From assembly GCA_023425485.1 (NCBI GenBank), contig JAFACO010000362.1:1-21775 (forward strand): DNA of 21,775 bases, read 5' to 3'. Shown here one piece after another: positions 15,922 through 21,775 of the stretch. Position 1 is the stretch's first letter, and each line of letters starts with the position of its first letter. Position numbers and translations under genes: made by a program. Source of the stretch: Bacillota bacterium (GTDB taxonomy: Bacteria; Bacillota; Clostridia; Lachnospirales; Lachnospiraceae). A model generated the notes under the pieces. The model was not told the origin of the DNA. It made no database searches and saw nothing but the letters and a program-made list of their open reading frames with translations.

Positions 15922-18435
15922 ATGAAGAAGGTTTACAAACTAACATTAAACAAGCTGTTATTTTCTGTTTTTGTTCTAACAGTGTTTTTTTGTGTCGGTC
16001 AAAGTAATACCATAACAGTTCACGCAAAGGATAATAACCTTATTAAGTATCTGGAGTTTTTGCAGTTCACAGATCCTGTTCCCAGATATAACTATGATAA
16101 TTGGATGTTGACCAAAACTGAATATGAAGAAGTGGCTGCTCTGGCAAAGGGTATTATTAAGGATGCGTCTACTGACTATGATAAGGCTTTGGCAATACAT
16201 AACTGGATAGCAGATAATATTTATTATGATTATGACCTTTATTACAATAGGGTAGAATGGAAGCTGATTACTCCCAAGACTGTTTTAGAGACAAAAAAGA
16301 CAGTCTGTGATGGGTATGCAAAGTTGATTGAAGCAATGTACAATGCAGTTGGTATTCCCTGCTTTTATATTAGAGGAATATCCAGCAGTGGAATTGGTCA
16401 TGCCTGGAATATAGCTTATGCAGGAGGACAATGGATTGTTATAGATGCCACTTGGGATTCTGGAAATACATATGAATATGGTAAATTTACAAAAGGACCC
16501 TTCAGAACAACCTATTTTGGTATGAACCCAGATGAATTTTCTGAAACACATATACAGCAATCAGAATATATAGGAGTATATCAAAACGTTGTTTACGAAT
16601 TAGATCTAGCTACCAACGAACTGACGGTAGTAGAAGTCATTGAAAATAAATCGTCGGTATCGATAACCTCTGGTATTGGAAGTTATACGGTTACAACGAT
16701 TGGACGAAGTGCCTTCCGGTCCAATTCTTTATTAGTTGTTTCCGGTGATTTATTAGTCAATGATTGGTTGGAAACCGTTATCCTACCGGATACCATAAGA
16801 AAAATTGAAGAAAATGCTTTTGGAGCATGCACTGCTTTAAAGAATATTGCTATTCCAAAGAGTGTAAAAGAGATACAATTGGGTGCGTTTGCTTACTGCA
16901 AATCGTTAGAGGAAATTGTGATTCCAGAAGGGGTCGAAGTGCTGGAGGGGGCAATGTTTGCTAACTGTACTTCTTTAAAAAAGGTTACACTTCCTTCTAC
17001 GTTAAAGCTTGTTGCTGATGCAGCGTTTTCATCATGTACATCGCTTAAAAATATTGAGATTCCGTCAGGTGTGGTTGAAATAGAGGTTGGGGCTTTCATG
17101 GACTGCGCTTCACTTTCCATTATAAAATTACCGGAAAATTTAGAAAAAATGGGAGGGAATATATTTGAGGGGACTTCTATTACTTCATTAGTTATTCCGT
17201 CTAAGGTAACAAATCTACCGAAGGATTTATTTTATGGTGCGGAAAAGCTTAGAGAGGTGGAATTTTTAAGTTTAAACCCAGAGCTGTTGGTGGTGGATAA
17301 TGATATCCGTCAGATTATATCTGGCTCTTATGTAGAACGTTTTATTATACCGAATGGTTATAAGGAGAAGTATCGGAAAGCACTTTCCATCGTAGTTCTC
17401 GTTGAAAAGCAGGTTATAAACGGCGACGACGTTATGGCTTATGATAAAAATCTGTTTGAACAATGGGAGTGGAACAATTCTAAGAGCTTTTATCTTCCAA
17501 TCAGTGAGATTAAGACGGTCAAGGAAAGCGGAAAGACCTATGAAGTTCAATACGCTTTAGGCTATACAGTTACAACAAAAGCAGCAGGAAGTAATTATGG
17601 AGCGGTAAAGGTAATTGGTTACTATAGTTTAAAGGCAGTAAAAGGGGGAACTTCCAGCAGTAAGCAACCATCAAAGGAGGTTACAAACTTAATTATTCCG
17701 GAATACATCTCCTATATGGGAAACAAATATTATGTTACTGAAATAGGTGACAGGGCATTTCAGGAATTTGAGCAATTAAAAACCTGTGCTCTTTCTCAAA
17801 GAATAAAGAAGGTTGGAGCATTTGCCTTTTCTGGGAGTGCATTGACAAAAGTAGTGCTCCCATCTGGTTTGACTGAAATGGGAGAAGGTGCATTTTCCTA
17901 TACCAATATTAAGAGTGTTAACCTTCCAGCAACCTTCAAATCTTTAGGTGATGGTGCTTTAAGTGGTATGACAAAGTTAACAACAATTACTGTAGACAAG
18001 AAGAATACATTTTTTAAATCAGACAGTAAAATTTTATATAGTAAAAATGGGGATACCATTTATACCACAGTTGTTCTAAAGGGTAAAGTTACATTGCCAG
18101 AGGGAGTAAAAACAATTAAAAAGGGTGCGTTTTATAATTCCTATGAAGCAGGTAGAACGAACAACAAATCAACCTCAACTATTACAAGTATTATATTGCC
18201 TAAGAGTCTTGCAACCCTTGAAGCTGTTGCCCTTTATGGAATTGCTGCAGTGGAGTTCAAGGGCAGTAAACCACCTGTTATTAAATCTCCGATTTATGCG
18301 ACGATTAAGGTTCCTGCTGGTGCGAAAGCAGCCTATCAAAAGATAAAGGTCATTGAGAACGATATGGGATTCTTAAATACAATCTTCGGATATGAAAAGA
18401 ATGAATTGGTATTTGATAAGTATAAAATAAGTTAA
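15922..18435 (+). CDS. Secreted transglutaminase-like protein with BspA-type leucine-rich repeats
   Basis: A signal peptide is cut probably after 'TVHA' (residue 35). A transglutaminase-like cysteine-protease domain (about 60-185) has C129 in 'KTVCDGYAKL', H160 in 'GIGHAWN' and D175 in 'VIDATWD', a complete triad. Residues 240-460 are LRR_5/BspA repeats of about 23 residues, such as 'TIRKIEENAFGACTALKNI'. A non-repeat spacer (about 470-590) separates a second repeat block (about 590-800). BspA-type repeats mediate binding to proteins or surfaces; the enzyme part may cross-link or cut peptides. There is no sortase motif or S-layer domain. The start is ATG 15922 with AGAAAGGTG upstream. The upstream in-frame TTG 15871 would add 17 residues before an already complete signal peptide, so it was not used. 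A terminator follows at 18480. Confidence 0.88.
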   Translation: MKKVYKLTLNKLLFSVFVLTVFFCVGQSNTITVHAKDNNLIKYLEFLQFTDPVPRYNYDNWMLTKTEYEEVAALAKGIIKDASTDYDKALAIHNWIADNIYYDYDLYYNRVEWKLITPKTVLETKKTVCDGYAKLIEAMYNAVGIPCFYIRGISSSGIGHAWNIAYAGGQWIVIDATWDSGNTYEYGKFTKGPFRTTYFGMNPDEFSETHIQQSEYIGVYQNVVYELDLATNELTVVEVIENKSSVSITSGIGSYTVTTIGRSAFRSNSLLVVSGDLLVNDWLETVILPDTIRKIEENAFGACTALKNIAIPKSVKEIQLGAFAYCKSLEEIVIPEGVEVLEGAMFANCTSLKKVTLPSTLKLVADAAFSSCTSLKNIEIPSGVVEIEVGAFMDCASLSIIKLPENLEKMGGNIFEGTSITSLVIPSKVTNLPKDLFYGAEKLREVEFLSLNPELLVVDNDIRQIISGSYVERFIIPNGYKEKYRKALSIVVLVEKQVINGDDVMAYDKNLFEQWEWNNSKSFYLPISEIKTVKESGKTYEVQYALGYTVTTKAAGSNYGAVKVIGYYSLKAVKGGTSSSKQPSKEVTNLIIPEYISYMGNKYYVTEIGDRAFQEFEQLKTCALSQRIKKVGAFAFSGSALTKVVLPSGLTEMGEGAFSYTNIKSVNLPATFKSLGDGALSGMTKLTTITVDKKNTFFKSDSKILYSKNGDTIYTTVVLKGKVTLPEGVKTIKKGAFYNSYEAGRTNNKSTSTITSIILPKSLATLEAVALYGIAAVEFKGSKPPVIKSPIYATIKVPAGAKAAYQKIKVIENDMGFLNTIFGYEKNELVFDKYKIS

Positions 18436-18445
18436 CGAATGAAAG

Positions 18446-18528
18446 TATAGCTGTTGAATTTATAAGTATTAATTTCTTTAAGGACTGTTGGTGACGGCAG
18501 TCCTTTTCTGATGCAACAGCCTAGCTAT
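18446..18528. terminator. Palindromic element with an internal intrinsic terminator
   Basis: The core stem AAGGACTG (18480-18487)/CAGTCCTT (18498-18505) is followed by TTTTCT and would end the transglutaminase-like transcript. An outer pair, ATAGCT/AGCTAT (18447-18452, 18523-18528) and GCTGTTG/CAACAGC (18450-18456, 18514-18520), wraps around it. The outer arms match those of the palindromes at 2932 and 13517. Confidence 0.75.
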
Positions 18529-18565
18529 GGAAAGCAAAAGTTAATTATTCTCATAACAATTTAAC

Positions 18566-18594
18566 TTGTTATATTATAGGGCAGTTGCTATAAT
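18566..18594 (+). promoter_or_regulatory. Sigma-A promoter of the XpaC/LemA/TPM operon
   Basis: TTGTTA (18566-18571), a 17-base spacer and a perfect TATAAT (18589-18594) point at the following operon. Transcription would begin near 18601. That leaves no leader for the ATG at 18603 and supports the GTG at 18636 as start codon. Confidence 0.7.
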
Positions 18595-18635
18595 GTAGGA
18601 AAATGTTGGTTAATATTATATTATGGGGTGAAACT

Positions 18636-19262
18636 GTGAAAATAATAAAAAGTAAATCAGTGATTCCGATTTATTCAGTCGGTTTTCTATGGATAATCTA
18701 TGCTATTTTATTTCCGTTGTATCGTTTGACGGATTATTTTATTGTAGTTGTGTTGTCTTTATTCTTATATCTTTTAACATCCTTTGCTATACCAACTCTA
18801 TTTGCCAGAAAAGTTGTTAAAGACACCAATACCGGAGATGCGTTTCTTGATGAAATGCTGGTTGAAGCCTTGGATAATCTGGAGAAAATAAGAGTGGTAC
18901 AGAATACCATCTTGAAAGACAGTATAAGAAAACATATAGAAAGCATTTTAGACGATACTCAAAGTATTATAGAGTTTGTTAAGAATAATCCGGACAAGAG
19001 TTCTAATGCTAGTCAATTCTTTTATTATTATCTACCTGAGACAGTGAAAATATTAAATAGTTATAAGGAACTGGAAACGTTGGGACAAGCAGAAGAAAAT
19101 CAATCGATGTCAAGTCTAAAAATGGAAGAGTTTATAAGGGAACTGGTAACGGCTTTTCATAAAATACTGGATAATGTCTATGAGGATAAAGCAATGGAGA
19201 CATCGATTAATATTGATGTCATGAAAAAGATGTTACAGCAGGATAGTTATTTAAAAGAATAG
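18636..19262 (+). CDS. XpaC-like membrane protein (5-bromo-4-chloroindolyl phosphate hydrolysis family)
   Basis: A 208-residue protein with two membrane segments (about 9-28 and 33-53) followed by a helical cytoplasmic domain. 'KHIESILDDTQSIIEFVKNNPDK' and 'FFYYYLPETVKILNSYKEL' match the XpaC family, named after a Bacillus phenotype rather than a proven enzyme. In related Firmicutes it is often found beside toxic-anion-resistance TelA-like genes. The start was set at GTG 18636 with GGGGTG five bases upstream. The in-frame ATG 18603 would be almost leaderless from the promoter at 18566. It is the first gene of an operon with the LemA-like and TPM genes, 22 bases before the next. Confidence 0.75.
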   Translation: MKIIKSKSVIPIYSVGFLWIIYAILFPLYRLTDYFIVVVLSLFLYLLTSFAIPTLFARKVVKDTNTGDAFLDEMLVEALDNLEKIRVVQNTILKDSIRKHIESILDDTQSIIEFVKNNPDKSSNASQFFYYYLPETVKILNSYKELETLGQAEENQSMSSLKMEEFIRELVTAFHKILDNVYEDKAMETSINIDVMKKMLQQDSYLKE

Positions 19263-19284
19263 GTTTTGAAAATGGGCTTAACTT

Positions 19285-19884
19285 ATGACCACCATAAGTA
19301 AGTTTGAAGTTAATCGGAAAGGTATGGATACTTATATGAAGTACTTGAAGGATAGAAAAATAGCAATTAGTATAACGTCATTTCTTATTGTATTTTCCAT
19401 ATTACTTGGTGCAAACCTTTCGCTGTCAAAAATAAGGGAAGAGTCCCTGCTTATATTCTATCAAGGTGAAAGAATGGATGGTAAGGGTATACAAAGTGAT
19501 TTGGAGTATATAATGAATCAATGCTATAATCTGACCGTTGTTGCTGGAAGATATATGGATAAGGACGATGAGAGAATTGAGAATGTGCTGGAACATATAG
19601 ATCTAATGAAGAAAGCAGAAACTCCTGGGGATAAATATGAGGCGAAGGAACAACTATTAGAAGCCAGTATGAATTTATATGAAGAGCTTAACCTTATGAA
19701 TTTGGACGAACGGGATCAGTATTATAGAGATAGCTTTTCTGTAGATGTGAAATCCAGGCAGCTAATCATTTCACATAGCAGTTATAATAAAAATGCAAGT
19801 ATATTTAATAAATGTTTAAAGCGGTTTCCTGCAAATGTTTTAAGTACAATAACATTTGTCAAACCGTTAGAATTATATGAATAG
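19285..19884 (+). CDS. LemA-like membrane-anchored helical protein
   Basis: An N-terminal membrane segment (about residues 26-47) is followed by an extracytoplasmic helical domain of 150 residues. The closing segment 'SSYNKNASIFNKCLKRFPAN' and the following 'STITF' match the end of LemA proteins, where YN..V..YN..I..FP is usual. The earlier LemA helices are hard to recognise: the 'LVxxxRxxVxxxWSxIDxxLxRRxDLIPNLV' part is not visible, so this is a distant member. ATG 19285 has a weak ribosome binding site. ATG 19336 ('MKYLKDRK'), with GGAAAGG 13 bases upstream, is an alternative giving a normal short anchor. LemA and TPM proteins are often neighbours, and here a TPM gene follows after 15 bases. 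The function of LemA is not settled. Confidence 0.65.
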   Translation: MTTISKFEVNRKGMDTYMKYLKDRKIAISITSFLIVFSILLGANLSLSKIREESLLIFYQGERMDGKGIQSDLEYIMNQCYNLTVVAGRYMDKDDERIENVLEHIDLMKKAETPGDKYEAKEQLLEASMNLYEELNLMNLDERDQYYRDSFSVDVKSRQLIISHSSYNKNASIFNKCLKRFPANVLSTITFVKPLELYE

Positions 19885-19899
19885 GAGAAAATACAATTA

Positions 19900-21444
19900 A
19901 TGAAAAAATTCTGTCTTTTATTACTTACTTCATTATTCATTGCAGGAATACCGGAAATAATTGTAAATGCCGATACTTTAGAACCAACGAAAGAGTTTTA
20001 TGTAAATGATTACGCGGATGTCATCAGTGCTGAAGTAGAAGATGAGATAATCGATTTAGGTTATCAGTTGGAAGAACAGACTGGAGCACAGATCGCTCTT
20101 GTTACTGTAGATTTTACAAATGGGGATTCTTTAGAAACCTATGCAATGGAATTGTTTAATGCTTGGGGAATCGGCTCCGCAGAGAAAAATGATGGACTCT
20201 TAATTCTGCTGTCAATTGGAGATGATGATTATTGGGTGACACAGGGGGAAGGGTTAGAAGATACGCTTACCAGTGGAAAAATATCCAGTATTCTTCAGAA
20301 ATATCTTGAACCAGATTTTGCAGCAAAGGACTATAGCGCTGGAGCAAAAAAGACTTATGAGGCATTTGCCAAAAGGTTAAATAGTCAGCTAGGAAATACC
20401 ACTGCCAGCTCGGAGTCTGGTGTAATAAAAAAGGCAGATAAGTATACTTACGATCATGCAAAAATTATAAGCGATGAGTATGAAGCGTATATAAATCAAA
20501 AAAGTACCGAGATGAAAGAGTTATATAATGCTGGATTCTATGTAGTAACAAGGGATTATTGTGAAGATGGACTAAGTTTTCAAGAAGATGCAATAAATAC
20601 CTTTGAACGTCTTAAGGCAAAGGGACGGGATGTAGTATTAGTTTTATATAAAGAAGATGATAATTACTGGTTGTTACCAGGAAGAGAAACGGAAGAATTT
20701 GCAACAAGCAAAGTACTTGGCGATATATTAGATAATGTTTTAGAACCGGAGTTTGCGGAAAAACATTATAGTCAGGGAGCCATGGATACTGCTAATAGTT
20801 TTTATAAGTTATTTCAGTCAAATTATGAAGATTTGATTAAGATGGAACCAGAAGTAACCACTGGTGGTAACATTGGAAATAGTACTGGAAGTGATACGAA
20901 TGGAAAAACGGATAATTATATAGGAAGTGACAATGGTATAGAAACTGCAGAAAATAGTCCGGAATTTTATGGAGCAGCGACAGTACTAATATTAATACTA
21001 TTACTTTTTATAAGATCAAGACGTAGAAAAAGTTTTATGAATCACTATGGAGTTCCTTTTAATCCATACAGCCAAAAATACACTAGAATTTATGGTCCAA
21101 AAGGGTTTTTTGGTGTATATGATGATCAACACCAACACCATGGACACTACAACGGTGGTCATCACAGTAGTGGAGGATATAGTTATTCAAATGACGATGA
21201 CGACGATGATAGAGGTCGAGGAAGGTCTTCTACAGGTGGCAGCTTCTGGGGAAGCAGTGGAGGAGCAGGCAGATCTTCCTCCAGCAGCGCTTCCTCCTCC
21301 AGTAGTTCCTATAGTGGAGGTGGAGCAGGCAGATCTTCTGGTGGAGGCAGCAGTAGTTCTGGACATTCCTCTGGCGGTGGTAGGGCATCCTCTAGCGGTG
21401 GAGGTGGACGTAGCCGTGGAGGTGGAGCAGGTAGAAACAGCTAA
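19900..21444 (+). CDS. TPM-domain (YgcG-like) membrane protein with two TPM units and a low-complexity tail
   Basis: A signal peptide (cut near residue 24, after 'IVNA') is followed by a first TPM domain (about 33-155: 'FYVNDYADVIS', 'TGAQIALVTVDF', 'NDGLLILLSIGDDDYWVTQGEG', 'DYSAGAKKTYEAF'). A second, more divergent unit (about 175-312) has the matching 'GRDVVLVLYKEDDNYWLLPGR' and 'HYSQGAMDTANSFY'. A membrane segment (about 352-370) precedes a cytoplasmic tail with a His-rich patch (409-425), a run of seven Asp (431-437) and a Ser/Gly-rich stretch to residue 514. TPM domains are reported as phosphatases or membrane-complex assembly factors. Two units are unusual; most relatives have one. AGGAG precedes ATG 19900 by about 12 bases. 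The last frame of the operon is followed by a strong terminator. Confidence 0.85.
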   Translation: MKKFCLLLLTSLFIAGIPEIIVNADTLEPTKEFYVNDYADVISAEVEDEIIDLGYQLEEQTGAQIALVTVDFTNGDSLETYAMELFNAWGIGSAEKNDGLLILLSIGDDDYWVTQGEGLEDTLTSGKISSILQKYLEPDFAAKDYSAGAKKTYEAFAKRLNSQLGNTTASSESGVIKKADKYTYDHAKIISDEYEAYINQKSTEMKELYNAGFYVVTRDYCEDGLSFQEDAINTFERLKAKGRDVVLVLYKEDDNYWLLPGRETEEFATSKVLGDILDNVLEPEFAEKHYSQGAMDTANSFYKLFQSNYEDLIKMEPEVTTGGNIGNSTGSDTNGKTDNYIGSDNGIETAENSPEFYGAATVLILILLLFIRSRRRKSFMNHYGVPFNPYSQKYTRIYGPKGFFGVYDDQHQHHGHYNGGHHSSGGYSYSNDDDDDDRGRGRSSTGGSFWGSSGGAGRSSSSSASSSSSSYSGGGAGRSSGGGSSSSGHSSGGGRASSSGGGGRSRGGGAGRNS

Positions 21445-21486
21445 GTTGTAAGATACATATCATAAAAAAGATACAACAGACAGAGA

Positions 21487-21536
21487 GAACAAATAGCGAG
21501 TGTGTAGTAAGCTGCCCGTTATTTGTTCTTTTTATA
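21487..21536 (+). terminator. Intrinsic terminator of the XpaC/LemA/TPM operon
   Basis: GAACAAATA (21487-21495) pairs exactly with TATTTGTTC (21520-21528), extended inward by G-T and C-G pairs. It is followed directly by TTTTTATA. Confidence 0.85.
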
Positions 21537-21572
21537 GCATAATTTTATTTTGGTTACTATTTTTTAGAAAAT

Positions 21573-21601
21573 TTTCCAAACACAAATAAATAGTATATAA
21601 T
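21573..21601 (+). promoter_or_regulatory. Probable sigma-A promoter of the last gene
   Basis: TTTCCA (21573-21578), four of six matches to the -35 consensus, a 17-base spacer and a perfect TATAAT (21596-21601). The start codon follows about 40 bases downstream. Confidence 0.5.
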
Positions 21602-21641
21602 GGTAATTATGTCATTTAGTAAGACTATGGGGGAACTGGAG

Positions 21642-21775
21642 ATGAAAGATACTAAAAGCAAGGAAAGTAGAGCAAATTGCAGTAATAACAAAAGCACTAA
21701 AAACAGAATAGTTCAGAATAATATCTATATCATAAAACTGCTTTGCAGCATTTGTAAATCAAGAGTAGCTCATAC
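21642..21775 (+). CDS. Start of an unidentified gene, cut by the window end
   Basis: ATG 21642 has GGGGGAA about eight bases upstream and stays open for 44 codons to the window edge. The N-terminus is polar and rich in Lys/Ser/Asn (residues 1-22), then turns hydrophobic at 'NNIYIIKLLCSICKSRV'. That pattern resembles the first cytoplasmic helix and membrane entry of Lachnospiraceae ABC exporters with fused permease and ATPase, but no catalytic motif is inside the window, so no function is assigned. Confidence 0.55.
   Translation, partial: MKDTKSKESRANCSNNKSTKNRIVQNNIYIIKLLCSICKSRVAH

Noticed and set aside
21047..21451. 134-codon plus-strand frame inside the TPM gene
   Set aside because: It overlaps the His/Asp/Ser-Gly-rich tail in another frame; repeated GGT/GGA and AGC codons keep alternative frames open. 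It has no ribosome binding site.
1..21775. CRISPR array, phage or transposase genes
   Set aside because: No regularly spaced short repeats and no integrase, transposase or phage structural motifs were seen in any frame.

Overview
The window reads as a piece of a low-GC Gram-positive chromosome, most likely a member of the Lachnospiraceae (the Clostridium/Lachnoclostridium phytofermentans group). This is inferred from AT-rich DNA, strong AGGAGG-type ribosome binding sites, signal peptides and a lipobox of Gram-positive type, BspA-type leucine-rich repeats, and long GGCTGTTGC-armed palindromes between genes. No rRNA, tRNA, IS element, CRISPR array or phage gene is visible.

Left part (1-4717): the end of a cell-surface polysaccharide region. 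It holds the C-terminal part of a UDP-GlcNAc 2-epimerase (wecB type). Fifteen bases later comes a large polytopic GT-C/GT39-like glycosyltransferase with an unusual 270-residue acidic-then-basic tail. Next is a membrane-anchored protein joining a TlpA/ResA thioredoxin domain to a GH8-like helical domain. A long palindrome separates it from a convergent, small FMN-binding split-barrel protein, which is divergent from a WYL-domain regulator (4866-6484).

Centre (6543-12353): a gene set read in one direction. It encodes a polytopic membrane protein with an extracytoplasmic alpha/beta-hydrolase domain, an OmpR-type response regulator, a BcrA-type ABC ATPase, an ABC-2 permease and a small histidine kinase. 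Direct repeats spaced by one helical turn lie in front of the ABC genes and look like the regulator's operator. Together this resembles an envelope-stress or antimicrobial-resistance module with an added surface hydrolase.

Next comes a 535-base gene-free stretch (12354-12888) with a long nested palindrome, a near-consensus promoter and a roughly 280-nt leader with several hairpins. It leads into a small secreted protein made of two nearly identical 84-residue units. A palindromic bidirectional terminator separates it from a convergent lipoprotein esterase, which is divergent from an AraC/GyrI-like regulator.

Right part (15922-21775): a secreted transglutaminase-like/BspA leucine-rich-repeat protein with its own terminator. 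Then follows a promoter-led operon of an XpaC-like membrane protein, a LemA-like protein and a double TPM-domain protein with a His/Asp/Ser-Gly-rich tail, closed by a clear terminator. The first 44 codons of a further gene run off the end. Most genes act in or outside the membrane, so the window is mainly cell-envelope and secreted functions with local regulators.
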